NCBI GenBank assembly: GCA_000499405.2
Contig: HG738140.1
Location: 14,447,113-14,511,112 of the forward strand
Direction: 5' to 3'
Length of the DNA stretch: 64,000 bases
Source: Onchocerca volvulus
Lineage: Eukaryota; Nematoda; Chromadorea; Rhabditida; Onchocercidae
In this document: piece by piece, positions 47,023 to 61,325 of the stretch
How the letters are laid out: each line of letters opens with the position of its first letter
Position numbering within the stretch: position 1 is the first letter of the stretch
Translations under genes and position numbers: made by a program
The notes under the pieces: model-generated
Databases searched by the model: none
Told to the model about the DNA's origin: nothing
The model's input: the letters and a program-made list of their open reading frames with translations, nothing else

Positions 47023-50000
47023 ATGTTGACAACATTTGGTGAAAAAACGAAAAAATTAGATACCGATCGTGTGGTCATTATCAACACACTACCGATGCAG
47101 CTACAACATGAGCCACAAGAACAATTTAACGAAACCATTTTTCGCTTAATCAATTTGAAATTTAATCTCAACAATGACGTCATCGACCGTATCATCCGTT
47201 TTCCGTTAATCAGTGATGATGCAGATCAGGTTATTTATTTCTTATTTCTCATAAATAAAATGTAGGCGAAGGGACAAGTCATTTTTTATCTCTCTATTTT
47301 TCAAGTCTGAAATGATTTTTTATTTTCCACGCAGTGCTAGCGTCTGAAATTGTGTTTATCTGTTCGTTTATGTGTATTTAGAATTGGCATGTGATAGCGA
47401 AATATATAATGAATTACAGAACTTTGCGCATAAAGTTATCAGCAGCGGTTAACCAACTGTCTTGTAACTAATAATGCTTCGATTAAGCGAACTAAGATGA
47501 TGATTGATATTTTTCTAAACATTATTCTTATGATGCAGACCTGCCCAACTGTTGGTAACAGTCGTAGTACGCAGTATGACTTGACAGTCATGATGAAGAT
47601 TGCTTGCATTGCTTACATATGCTTGCATATCCTATAACTCTAGCTTTATAATAGGCATTTTGCAAAAGCTTCTAAGTATTATTACTTCATTACGAAAAGT
47701 ATGACTGTCGGTATATTTTTTGTTCTAATGAACTATTTCTACTTTTTTTTCAATATATATAAGTAAAATATTCAAATATATTACAAGATTTATGGCGGGA
47801 TTTTTCTCCTTGAACCGATATATTATGCCTTAACGGGTCATGATCTTATTGCTTGTGTAATTCGTTCATTTTATATTGAAATATATCTGCAGCTGAACAA
47901 AAATGCTTTCTTCGAAAAGTAAACATATGAATTGCTGAACTTTTTATATTATTTAAAATTTTTTTTTTTAATCTATTTTTCTATCTATCGAATAGAAAAT
48001 CTATGTCAGCTGATTTAGTGAATTTTTTTGGTTTTTCTGGAGAAATAACTTATAAATGATGATATTTGGTTGTCGTATTTTTAAGATATCTGGCTGTAGT
48101 ATTTTTAATTTCCAAAAAATGATTTGATTTATTCTATACTATTGATGTTTGAGGGAATTTTATTATGTTCCATATTTTTCCTTCAACTTTTATTTAGTGT
48201 TCTCTCTTTGATTGAAGACAAATTTATTTTTATAATTAAAGATTACAAAGAAAGAAAGATCCTTGCTTTTATTGTTCATACCTGAAACCTGAGATGTTGC
48301 ATGCCGTTTTTCTTTCTGATATTATCCTTTGAATAATCAAATGATTAATTTGTTCACATTTTTTTTTGTACCTAAATGTGCTCTAAGTTAACTTTAATTG
48401 CTTATTGTATAATTCTCCATTAATTATGATTAGAGCATGATTCTTTCTCAGTGGATCAGTAGTTATCTGCATTCTCTACTGGTTTTTTCACAAATAGTTT
48501 TATGCAATATCAAATCGAACATGTTGTTGACGTCATAGTTGGCATGTTGGAGATACCCATGATTCCTCGCGTGTACTTATTTCCTCGGGGTTACCGCTTC
48601 ACCGTAACCTAATCAATCACTTCAGGAGCTTGGTGTGAAGTGTTTGGTTTCATTCTGTTCACGAGTGCATCGAGATCGTGTTATCTCGCTAAAAAATCGG
48701 CTTGACCCGCCAACAACAGTTGATCCAATCACTGAACCTCCGAAGGAGTTGAGCGGTGAAGCAGAATTCGAAACGGTAGCAGCTCCGGCAAATCTTGAAA
48801 TGGCTGGTGAACGTAACAGTGATCCGGCTGACACTGTTGCTGTTGATGCCGATAGTGGAGCTCAAAGTGCTTTAAGTACTGGTGTACCGAATATTCCGGT
48901 AGCTCCTGTGGCATCGACGCAAAGTGATATCGTTGTTGCATGTGATGACGATGATGCATTAAAACTGATAGTCGGCAAAAATTGCAAAAACGGTTGGCCT
49001 CTTACTTTGCTTGCTGAAGTTAAGAAGCCATTGAGCATTATCGCTTCTAGTACTGGATATCTCTTTGTCATTTCCGATCATTCTAGAGTTATCATGGCAT
49101 GTTTCGGAACATCGTCCTGTAGAAAGTATTCTCAGCTACTCTAAAAAATAATCACAGATTTCGAATTACTTTTCTGCTTTATAGGCTCTGGAAACAAACA
49201 TTTAAAGGAAGTAATTTGAGACTTTTTTCCTTTTTCAGGGAATAAATTTCCTGAAACTGACAGATACAGATTTCGATATGAATAGTTCGACCTTAGAGGA
49301 AACTAAGGATATTGCTAGATTTTAGGATTTAGGGATGTTTGTTGGATAAAAGAATCATTTTCGTCTACATCCATAACAATCTCTTAATTTTTGATAAATG
49401 GTGAAATTGTAGTTTTGCCGGAAAATTTGGACTTCATGAAATAGAAAGATAAAATAACCTATTTATTGGGTAAATATCTTTACATTTTTATATTTTTCAG
49501 AAAACATAGAAGAAGAAACTGGAAATGTCACTCAAGAAACGGATGCTGAAGTAGTTCTTACCGTAGTGGAAAGTTTGAAGAATATAACGGTGAGAAGTTT
49601 GGGTGAAGAAACGGGTCCGGATAAATTAACCAACAAAATGATTATGGCGGAATATTACAAAACGTTACCAATTGATTGGGATGGTGCTCCAGAATTTCAG
49701 TGGAGACGTGAGTTTTATATTAAATTTAGCATATAAATATAATCGAATCTTTTCAGTTATTCATTCCTTTATGTCTCAGTGATGTAATTAATGAAACTTT
49801 TGGAAAGAATAATATTAGCTATCTTTTGCTACTTATTTATACCCATTAATTGATAATTTCCCACTAGTCTGGCGAATTTCTGAATATCATATTTCATCCG
49901 AGAGATGGACGAATATACAATAAAGAATATCACTTAATTCAGTGTAACTGATTATATTATCTTTCATTGTACATTCGTCCGTTTATTGGATAGAATATAA

Positions 50001-53000
50001 TATTTGTTGAATCCAATTCAACTTTTACTGAATAAAACTTTTGCAGTGTGCAAGGATGAATCGGACAGACGTTTAGTAATTTTTGAAAATGTATTACCAG
50101 CAGATATGCGTAATCCTTGGTTTTATACTGCACTTCTACGTTGTAAGCGAGTTATTATGGATTTTCCGTTATCTGCTGGGAAAATTGATGCAGATTTTAA
50201 TCATTTATATGGGTAGGTCATTGTTTCTCGGAATTTCATTGAGTATAATGACTCTGGAAATAAATCTTTTCAGGAAATCCAAGAAGCTTTTAATTCTTCC
50301 GTTATAGCAATATAGCAATTTTTATTTTAGGAGAATTGAAGCATATTTCCAAAGTGATCATCCCATTGCATACTGCGCGGTAAACAATCTCGTTCATATA
50401 CGGACTGGTGCACATCGAGTGAAAATCTATTTGCCTCAGAGTAAAATTTTATGTTTATTTATCAAAATATCAGAGAAATTTTTGTTGCAAAATATGAATT
50501 TACGTTTGTTTGCACATTTTCTGCATTTTTTTGCGTCAGAAAATTTTCCTCATTACAATTCTATATCGATTGCCGATAATCTTATCTGATAATCTTGATC
50601 GGCTTTAATGCCTTTCGTTTCATTTGCTAGTAAACAATCAAATCTCAGATTTAATATCTAATTGATACTGTTAGTTGTTTGGTTCGTAGCAGAAATTTCT
50701 CTTTGATGTTTAGCAGAATTTAGGAACACATTTTTTTGTGCAGAATTATGAATAATGCACTTCAAGAAGAGAGAAAAAAAAAACAAAGACCTTGTTGCAG
50801 AACCTCTATGAGGAATTTTATTATCGTGACCTAGACCAATATAAATTGTGACCCTAAATTTCAATAAATTATTGAAACGGAAAAAAAATTATGGTAGTAT
50901 CACATGTTTTTCTCGAGGATTTCTGAGGGATCTTTTATTTATTTTGAGTAATCACTAAATTTTGTTTGTAAATATCTTTTCTTTTGCATTTTTTTTTCTG
51001 TTTGGAGTTTTTTTCTTCAAAATGTTGCAATTTTAGCAAAATGGGTACGAAAATACAAGGATATATTGGAAAGCCGTTTGGGTCGAATGCGAGAACCAAT
51101 GGAAAGTATGCGTTATTTGATTGTGAAACCTATAAGTAACGAAGTAACAGAGAAGCAAATTCGTGAAACTTGTTTCAAAAATTATCCGATCGAAAGTGTA
51201 CGTTTTGAAAGGGATGTGCTAGGGTAAGTTTAGAATTTCAGCTTTTTTCCAAGTTAATGTAGTTTGCATAGAGTTACTTGTAATAATTTATAAATTTTTA
51301 GAAAACCATAACCAGTCAATTTGATATGTATTCTTTTTTGTAATTTTTTTTTTTCGCTTGAGAATCTGAGATAGTATTCTGTGATGATTCAGCACAAGGA
51401 TTTGCGAAAATTTTACTTTTTCAAGTAAAAACTTTACAGCCAACTTATGGCAGTTTTGTTGTTTCCAACTGCTCGAGAAGCTGTAGCAGCTCATTCTAAT
51501 AATGATTTTATTCATCTCGGTGCACGAAATGTATCGAGCAATTATATCAAAGTATATTTTCCGAATGGTAATCATTCATGATGAATCATACGTTATATGA
51601 AAATGTAACTCGTAATGGTTGACGGTTTTCGTTAATAGGAAGCTCTATAATTATTCTTAGCTTTATTACTTATCATAAAATGTAGAAAGATATGGTATAA
51701 TATGATATTGGTATGATAATATACTAAGGAATAAGATTCTTGCTTCAGTTCATTAAAATGGAGCCAGTTATTAAGTCATTTAATTCTATTAGTAATTCAT
51801 TTAACGATTTTTATACTTTTGAGATCAAAATTCATGTGCTCTAAATATTTTTCGTTTCCCAGTATCTCGGAAATCCTTAGTATATTTCATGCATTGTTAG
51901 TTGGGATGAAGAAATTCCTCCATATTTGTAGCATCTATCATTGCTGTGTTCCTATTATTGACAAAATGTTCAAATCTTATTTTCTCAAAGATTTATCTTT
52001 AAGGGAAAGTAATCTTTTTTTTAATTTGAGAAAATTTCAGTGGATTTCCATGGCTGGGATCGGCTTATTGTACCAACACCAGAAACCGATATGTATTGTT
52101 TGTTAACCTACAAAGAATTCATCTCATATACTCAATCCAAAAAAATTGAACAGGAACAGGAAAAATTATCTAAAACATCGGTAGCAATGGAAATGAAGCA
52201 GACACGAAATGACACTGCAAAAATGGCGCAAGATCGAAAGCTTGCATTAGAGACGGAACGAAAAAAGGATATTATCGAGAATGGTGGTGGTAATAATACT
52301 GATATTAATGCCACACGTTGTTGTGAGAGTATCAAGCCAGCTGAGAAAAATGTAGGAGTAAGAAATCTACAGTCGAAACCGACATTCCCAAAAAAAAGTC
52401 AATCTTCCGGTGATGCGAAACGAATAGTAGAGGATGATGGTGGTGGACCGTCTCGAAAACGTCGAAGGTTAATCACTAAGATATTTATTGTATGGAACTG
52501 CAAATTCTTCTGCCATAGAAAAGGAATTAGAAATGTTTGGTGAGAAATATTGGAATTTTCGTCGAAAGCGAGATAAATTTTGATTTTCCAGAATTTTACA
52601 AATATTTTTTCATTATCCACTAGTAGCTGTTCGTCATTTTACATGAAGGAAATTCCGTTTTTTTTTTTTTTTCTTTTTATAGAACAGGCCGTTATAGAAG
52701 GCGGCGATTTAGTCGGTCGGATTCATTTCGATCGATTCCATCGTATTCAATGCCACCAGCTCCACCGCGGTATGGAGGAAGCTACAGAGTAGAACCGTAT
52801 GCCTTTTTATTCAAAAAAATTTATTTTTTGTATCTTACGAAGCTATGCTTACTCTGAGTTCTATGAATTCATTCTGATTTATTACTGTTGCTTTTATTTT
52901 ATTTTTTTATTACTGAATGAGTCACTTATCTTGGGAAGGAAAGAGATAGCGTGCCTTTGTATATCAAAGTTTGCTATCATCTCTCCGCTTGTTGACATTG

Positions 53001-55193
53001 TTGTTTGCTAAGCAGACAAAGTTCAGTGTCATTTTCAGTTGGAGACGTCCACTTCAGCCAGCTCCATATCCATACTCCCCTGTTTTCGATTCGTATGGTT
53101 ATGCGGATGCCAGGCGAAGGAAACCACCGGGCAAATTGCCCGTGATGGATGTTGCTGTAGCAGATGTGGCTCCGCCTCCGCCACTTTCCGCTCTTCCATG
53201 TAATGCTGATTTTTTTGGTTTTTTTTCTTTTTTTTTTTTTTTTAAATGTAAATCTTTCGCAACTAGCAGAGAAATTTTGATCAAAAACCAGAGAGATCCG
53301 AGATTTAAAGTTCAGTTTTAATTCCTACAAACAGTATCATTTATGATCAGGCGCTTCATCATTTCTTAGTAGGTAATGATCATTTGTAAATGATCCTTTA
53401 TTAGTGAGAGAGAAGAAATGCATGAATATTACATATATTTTTTTCTTCATTCTAACCATAGTTTCTTTTTTTTTAATTTGTCAATTTTAGTGAGTGGCAT
53501 TCTGGAGCGCAGAAAAGAAATGGATTTGCAAGAACATATTTTTCGTCAACAACAAGTTATTGAGTAAGTTTTGCAAATTTTCTCGATTATTAGTTTCATG
53601 TTGATATATATTTCATTTCTTATCATATATTACTTTGTTATTGAAATAGCATATATTCGCTGAGATGTATTCTTCTGGATCGGATAAGTTCTATGATTCT
53701 GTAGTCTCAGAAAATTCTTGGAATTCCAGTTTTCATCTAGACATTATCGACGGGTTAAATAAATTAAAAACAGTGTTTTGTTTCTATCAATTTTTTTTTA
53801 AATTACTCATAATCTCATTTCTTTCTCCTATCTTAATTCTGCGGATTTCATTTCGTATTTTCGTTTGATTTTCAGACATTTCCAAAATTTTAAATTTCAT
53901 TTTGCTTTAATTGCTTTAATTGTTTGAAATTTGATTACCAGAAAGAAGTTCAAGTTCAAAAAAAAAAAAAAATTTTTATTTTGAATTGTATTAATTTTTG
54001 TCATCGATCGGAGTTATCTTATGCAGAGAACAAAATAGTTACGTATGAACTGTTCGAGATTTGTCAAGATTGCGATGTATCGTAGTTATGCACTGCAATA
54101 TTTCTCATTATCTTTTATTCGCTTTATTATTTAAATGAAATGCATAAGAACAGAGCGAAAAGTATAATTATTGCTTAGCGTAATTATATTTGCATATGTT
54201 CGATTTTGAAAATGAACTATAAATTATTTATATTTGTAAGTAGAGGGATAGAACTCTTCTATCTTTTCGGAAGTGAATGATTTCTCTTTCTTATCTCTTA
54301 TTTTCGTATTTTAAATGATTGTTTTGGGAAACTTTTTTTCAGTTTTTAATTATTTGCAGCGATCTTGCAAAAAAATTGTCCACACAAAATGCTGCACCAG
54401 ATTACACGAGACATGCAGAAATGAATGATCCGTACGCAGTTATGCAAGCACCGTCAACATCATCGTTTCCAGCAGCAAGTACCACGAGTAAGATGCCTGC
54501 CTGGGTTACACCGTCGATGTAAGTCCCGAAATCCTCCCTTCGCAGAATGCAGAACTTTAATACGGTAAACCGTTTCGTTTGCACTGCCTACCAGGTATTT
54601 TGATCAGAAAGGATCGCAACGCTCAAATTCTGTATCCAAGAGAATAAATATTTTTGAAGATAAAAAAAAGAAAAGGAAGTTAATCAAGATAAAAAAGAGA
54701 AGTGAAAAAAAATTAAATGATGGAATTAAAACAGAATAAATTATTGCTGTTTAGCATCACTAGATTGACCTGTCAGTTAAGATTCGAAAATCAGTTTTAT
54801 CCGCATAATTGTTATTATTATTGTTATTATAATAATATTGTTATTATTATTATTATAAGGGAAAGATTGTAATATTTTTCTTTATAATTCTTTTATTTGC
54901 TTGATAAATTGGAGTTAGTTTTTATATCGGAAATGCTAGGGGAAATTTCGGAATCTAAATTCATAACGTCTGGTAGGCTGTGCAGTTGCTATTTTGGTAA
55001 GAAAAAATGAGATATATTTTAAAAAATAAGAAAATAAAAGAGAAAAAAAGTTTAGGTTGACGAAAAAATATTTTGTAGTATTTACATACAATTTTCTATT
55101 CCCAAAAATTGAACGATGAAATGGAGAGTTCATCTTTAGATATACTCAGTCACAAGGTGGCAGTTCTGCTGAAACATATGAAGCATGGCGGTA
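47023..55193 (+). CDS. RRM-like RNA-binding protein with RS/proline-rich C-terminus
   Basis: Exons: 47023-47229; 48626 to about 49060 (end uncertain); possibly a small exon at about 49240; 49501-49707; 50047-50212; 50331-50440; 51037-51223; 51440-51567; 52041-52467; 52683-52796; 53039-53199; 53491-53563; 54360-54518; 55140-55193. From 49501 to the stop every phase agrees. Three divergent RRM-like units are visible. The first has strand VVIINTLP and an RNP1-like VKCLVSF. The second runs RRLVIFENVLP ... IAYCAVNN. The third runs MRYLIVKPISNEVTEKQIRE ... LMAVLLFPTAREAVAAH. A charged, coiled-coil-prone segment follows (KKIEQEQEKLSK), then a basic RS-like stretch (RYRRRRFSRSDSFRS) and proline/tyrosine-rich sequence. 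This composition suggests a nuclear RNA-processing factor. I cannot name an orthologue. An Ala/Val/Thr/Asp-rich linker lies in exon 2. Confidence 0.7.
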
Positions 55194-56408
55194 AATCTGA
55201 AAGATAACTTTTTCTTTAAATTTTGTTGCTTTTGTCATTTTTTTAAATTTCATGGATGAAATCAGTTATAGTTTTTCTTTTTGTCACTGTTATTTTAATT
55301 GCTTCTGGAATGTTTTTTTTTTTTTTTTGTTTTACTTTTGCTGCGATCTCATTTTAATTGATTTTTTTAAGCAGCCCTTTTTATATAAATTTTGAAAATT
55401 TTATTTAAATTAAATGAAAATTTATCGGAGTTTGAATTGTTTGTATAATTTGCTGGAGAAAATTTTTCGACATAGAACATTATTTTGTTTGGTTATACAG
55501 CAAGTAGCAATTAATTTTTTCTATTTTTTAAAAATTTTCCATAACTTTAGATAAACTATTTGGTGTATATTGTACATATTTCTCTTTTTCTTTTTTCCGC
55601 ATTTATGTTTCATTGTATTAATATCTGAATGAAGCGAAAGAAAATGCGGCGAGAGAGGAACTGATTTGGAATTATATATGGAAAGAGGAATACTCTGAAT
55701 CCTTCGTGAGATTTGAATACTAATACTATGTTGCATGGTGTTTGTAAAAAAATTTTGAGTGTTTCGATTGTATATGTTTCTCCCTTTCTTCTTATGTAAA
55801 AAAATTGGGAAGGAAGGATGTGACCAGGGAAATTCATCATAATGTTTGGAAATTAATGATTAAACGAAATAAATATATTATAAATATTTCAAATCATTCA
55901 TTTCATATGTTAAAAGAAAATGATATCCTTGTGACAGAAGTGGAGGAGAAATTATCATCATCTGCTTCTAATAAACATAGTAGAACTAGGTGTGCAAGGG
56001 GAGTGAACATCTGACAATCTCTGTATTTTCTTATATCGTTTTCTTATTCGTAATTTCAAATCGTTTTCTTTATTTTATGGTTATTTCGTTTGTTTTGCTA
56101 TGACAAAATAACTGAATTATATATGAGGTGTTATTCTACTTTGGACAAATAAGTGAATTTATCCACAATTAAGACAATATAGAGCATTGTTAGGCCATTT
56201 GCATAATACTTCTTGTTCGGAATACGGTAATAGGGACTTAACATCAAAAAGGAAATTAAATTTCAGTTAATCGTTTTCCTAAGCGAGCAATATTTGATCA
56301 GATTTTGCTGCGAAAGAGAAGGATTATTTATTTCCAGTTTTTCTCCGATAAATTTAAAAAAAAAAAAAAAAAAAGCAGGAAACATTGGGAATGATCAAGT
56401 GTTGAAGA
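55194..56408. other. Convergent intergenic region
   Basis: It lies between the RRM-like gene (+) and ribokinase (-). AT-rich; a 69-codon ORF at 55805-56014 has no recognisable feature or flanking splice sites and is not called. Confidence 0.5.
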
Positions 56409-58943
56409 TCATAAAAATAAGTTCGGAGATAGATCTTTAGGTGATAGATATGAATCACGAGTACCTTTTCGTTGTACTGAAAGAGTAGAAATGTGTGCGG
56501 CACGTCGAATTTGCTCTTTTAATTCCAGTTCAGGTCGTTTCACGTGGAAATATGCAAATGCACCGCAGAAACTATCTCCAGCGCCCTATAAAGAACTCCT
56601 GATAATTTTGGTAGGTTGGTTGAGGAATGTTGGAGAAAAAGGCAAATTTCATTTAGGAATATGCTTACTGTAGTTTCAACAACTTCAACTCTTGGTACTG
56701 TAATGTGACCCGAGTCGCCGTGTTTGCTGTCATATATAGCACCCTTCTCTCCAAGCGTTAGAATGACGATTAGTGGACCGGCTTCTAGTAATTTTTTGGC
56801 AGCTTTCTGAGCATCTTCAATAGATTCAATATGTTGATTTGCGAGATATTCCGCCTGGAATAATCCGGAAATTCAGAGAATGAACTGTAAGAAAATTCAA
56901 ATCCGAAAAGGATTTTTTAAAAAGTAAAAAAAAATTGGAACTTGTGATGACAATAGTAGTTGATAAAATATTTGCAGAATTTGTTAACCTTAAGTTTGTC
57001 ATGATATCACACCTAATTCAATACTAAGCACTTTAAAACATTAATAATTGACTAAATTGACTCTCTATGTAATTCGAAATCATATGCCATTTACGATTAC
57101 GATTAGCAAACAAGTATTAAATCTAAAATTTATCATTCAGCCTACCTCGATTTCATTTGCGCATAATATATCTGTCAATTTTAAAATATTTTTACCGAAA
57201 GTTTCTTCGACTGGAGCGAAATTCAGAAATGTTTGTACTGAAAATTTATTGAATTTCTTTTTCAAATTTTCGGTCTTAAATTTTTTTAAAAGTCTAGAAA
57301 ATAATGGAATTAAGATAATTCCGAAAAATTTTATTTACTACTATTTAGTTATGAGATTTCAGTGAGATTATTTCTGGTCACAGGTTTAATTTCAAAACAA
57401 AAGTTTAATTTCAAAACAAAAGCCGAACCATTATGTTTCCTGGCTAATTCAAATATTCTTTTTACGGATTCATATGCTGTTTCATTTTGACAAAGTACCA
57501 ATTTTGTGGAAGCGATAACCTTTTCTAATTCGTCAATCCGAGATGGTGAAGTTTCCAGGTTTGCACCCGGTGCAATTACTATCGAATTTTCACCTCAAAT
57601 TTTCGCGCATAAGTTGCAAAGAAATGGAAAATTGAAAGAGAAAAATCTATTGCTACTTTTTTTTGTAGCTAATTTCTTCTGAAGAGTTTACAGGGAAAAA
57701 ACATATTTATAGAGTACTATTGGCTTGCAATTATTCCAAGAATTTTGACATCATAACTTGTCCTTACCTTCCTTCGTGACAATTATTGTGGCACAGCCAG
57801 TTTTTGCACTATCACTAACACCAACATGTTCAGTATTTACGCCAAAACTTCGAAGATTATCAACATTACTTGCTCCAAACACATCGTTGCCAACCTTAAA
57901 TAAGCCGGTTGGTTAACTCTGTTTGCTAAGATAGATTTTTGTCACTCAATTTTTGAGTAGTGTATATAATGTAGAAATTTGGAAATAAAATTTCTGGATG
58001 AGAAAGTAATGAAACTTTTGAATGACTTTTGGTTGAATGAAATCAATATTTAATCATAAATTTAAGTTAATCATTTCCAAGATATATGATCAACGATTAT
58101 TTTTGATTTAATTTTCCATTTTAAATGTCATTTTAACTCGTTCTCTTCTCCATTTCTTTCTGTTCGAAAAAAACATGGAAAATTGAAGTACAAATCCGTT
58201 TACAATAATACTATAGCAATTCTTCACATTGCTCAAATAAAATAACATGGTAGAAAAATAAAAAAAAAATTGAAAAAAAAAATTGAAAATTGAAAAAAAA
58301 ATTCAAAAAAAAAAAAAGAAAAATTGATAAAAATAACTTACCCTTCCGATCATGCATACTGTAGCACCTAACAGAGCAGCCTGAGCAGCTTGATTAGCAC
58401 CTTTTCCACCTGATGATAGTGCAAATGTACCTTTGATAGTTTCACCTGGTCGTGGAAAATGATCCGTATAGCTCAAAAAAAGAACTTCAATTATATACTC
58501 ATTTTGAACGGAAAAATGAAAAAAGAATAAGTACTGCAAAGAAAAAGGAAAGAGATTTGAACAGAATAATAAATCGATTTTTTAAAAGAAATAATTATCG
58601 AAATACTGGGAAGCGTTTCGATGAATGCATGTTGATGGATAATCGAGCATTGATATCAAATCTCCCGAAAAAAAACGATTATAATTCCGCTTATCATTGC
58701 TATTATCACTCAAATTATTTTATTTAATTCATTAAAAAGTTAGAGTTCGAAGTATTAGCTTAAAATAATAACAGTTTAGTTGATAAATTAATTACTATTA
58801 TCTCATAGTTTTGAATTTATTACATACTTCAGTAAACAATTTTACTCTGCATTTCATTTTGTTCGAAATTTTTTTTTTCCCAAATCATAAATTTACCTTA
58901 CTAAATCTTGAATAATACTTCCGTGAACAACAATATCGACCAT
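56409..58943 (-). CDS. rbks-1: Ribokinase (PfkB family)
   Basis: Seven exons, 58943-58897, 58471-58342, 57894-57768, 57593-57429, 57237-57146, 56854-56669 and 56585-56409, join in phase and give 307 residues, the usual ribokinase length. Motifs in order: substrate-entry strand [19 protein letters not shown]; the PfkB-1 glycine motif [10 protein letters not shown] (about 35-44); [19 protein letters not shown]; the phosphate/Mg motif [15 protein letters not shown]; and the PfkB-2 motif GAGDSF (about 250-255) with catalytic Asp253; then LSVQRKGT near the end. It phosphorylates D-ribose to ribose-5-phosphate in the cytosol, feeding the pentose phosphate pathway. Three introns end in unusual acceptors (TTTGAG before 58471, TTTAAG before 57894, TTTGAG before 57593); each is fixed by the conserved protein sequence across the join. 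Confidence 0.95.
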
Positions 58944-61286
58944 GATGTGTGCCGGAAAATATTTTACAACTTTTCCTTAATGATAAAAATTCTGAAAACA
59001 ACTCTAATAATTATAGCTAAATTATTGTATTTCATTGAAATTATGAATTTTGCAGAACTATTGCTACTTTTTTTCACCTTTCACAAGAGGCTGAATTTCA
59101 TTGAAATTGAAATTTTTCTAGATCTTTTAAATCCGAATTTAATTATCTGATTTGAATCATATGAATGAAAAAGAAAAGGATCGTTGATAAGGTTTAGATA
59201 TGAGTTAAAATCAATTTCGAGTCACTCCAGATTTTTTTTAACATACAAAATCTCACTAAATGATAAGTTCAAGTTGCATCTTTGTCCTCTTTTCATTTTT
59301 TATTTTGAACTTAATTTTCCACTCCAAAATTTAATAAACTCTGTATAACATATGGTGATTGGAATGCGATAACATTTTATAAATTGAGAAAAAAAAAAGT
59401 GGACGAAAAAGAACTTAAAATCTCCATACATTAAAATTTCTGAAATTTCCATTCAAGCTTACGATTTTATTTCAACATTTTATTATTTTTTCTTATTTAA
59501 GAAAGAAATGGAAAAGTACAATACGAATAAATTCATAAAAGATAGCTAAAATGATAAGAAAGAATTCCGAAAAAGAAAATTGGAATTTAGCAAAAATCGA
59601 AATTTCAGAAATTTGCGAAGTTCGAAAAATATAAAGAATTGACATACAATAATATTCTAATTTTAATTCAAATTATAAAATTTTCTCTCATTTTCCTCTC
59701 TCTTCTATATTCAGGGTGGAAATTGATATGAATTTGATTAGTAGAGAAGGTTGGAATTAGGAAAGCAATATTTTATGATACGATCAAACTAACTAATGAT
59801 ATAAATATATATGTTTTATCTTATATTTATGCAAATTTCGGACCCAAAAAATAAAGCATTTATTTGTTTTTTTTTTTTGTTTCTATATTTCATGTTGAAA
59901 TAAAAAATAAAATTAATTTAAAATCTAATTTTCATAGGTTTGATATTTTACATTGATTATTTTAAAATATAATCTTATACTTTTCCTATAGCTTATTACT
60001 ACTAGATGCATAAGAAAGCCAGAAAATTTGCAATAAATTGAATAATAAATAAATAAACTATGATAATAAATCTTGATTATAATGATTATTGCGATAATAA
60101 ATCTTTGATGATTTTGATAATGATTATCGTGATAATAAATCTTTAGCATCTTATCTACCGTTCCAATTATCTTAATACACTTTAAATATGTTAATTATTT
60201 CGGTTATGCAATAATTGTCATATGTTTACTATAACAACTTTACAGCTATTTTTAAATTATCAGCGACAAAAAATGATTTATTGGAAATGAATAATAAATA
60301 ACTCTATGTTTGTAATTGAGAAGTATTTCAGTTAGTATTTTAAAAATGAAATGTTTTTCATATTGATAGATTATTATTTATACCTAGTCATTTTATCATT
60401 ACTATTCATTTACTTGTTTATTTTTATAAACAAAAATTTCTCTCATCAGTTGTAAATAACATCATATCAATCGGTGTTAGCCATCTTTTTTTTTGAATTT
60501 TGAATTTGATAATCTCAAAAATAATTCGATGAATTTCCTCCAAAATTTAACGACAAGAAGTGTATTTTTCTGAAATTACCAAAAATTATCGTAACAAAAT
60601 TTAGTAAATTTAAATCAAATTTGAAAATGAAAAGGAAGTTTTATTATTTACCACTTCGGGGAACAGGTTTAAATCAATATAAATAATATCGACTAATATC
60701 AATCAACAATTGCTATTTAAATAAAGGAAGTGAAAAAGAAATTTATCAAGTGATAAAAAGCATTCTTTAATGACGTAATCACTGCAAAAACCTAGTATTT
60801 TGGTGATATACTGATATGATCAGTTAGCAAATAAATGAACTTATATAGTGATAAGAAACATGGAAGAGAAGAACAAATAAAGGACATCACAAAAGAATGC
60901 ATTAAGTAAAAATGAAGAAGAAAATTAATGAAGTATAACGGGTTCACAACAATGAACTTCAGCAGTACCTTTGTTTTTTTGAACTTCATTTTCAATAACC
61001 GATTCATTCAATTCAATCATTCATCGAATTTGTTTGATAATTGATAATTTATTCGGTTTTAATTTATTAATCAAATAATTATCTACTAAATATCTTCTTT
61101 TTACCTTATTCAGTCAATTACTATCAATTTTGATTTCACTATTTAGTTTTGACTTTTTTTTTTAATTTAAAAATTTTATTTATTGATCTAAAATATTTGT
61201 TCCTTTCACGCTGATGTTTCAATAAAACCTTTAAATTTCAAAAAACTGCTCATTTAATATTAAAATCATTGTCTTTCTAAGTTTTT

Positions 61287-61325
<39 letters not shown>

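Noticed and set aside
47170..48545. TGACGTCA-like words as CRE sites
   Set aside because: One lies within coding sequence and the other in an intron; isolated matches of this length are not meaningful.
48622..49071. Antisense ORFs opposite the RRM-like gene exon 2
   Set aside because: They mirror a GC-richer coding exon and have no splice or domain support.
55805..56014. 69-codon plus-strand ORF downstream of the RRM-like gene
   Set aside because: No acceptor joins it to the gene, which already ends at 55193, and no motif is visible.
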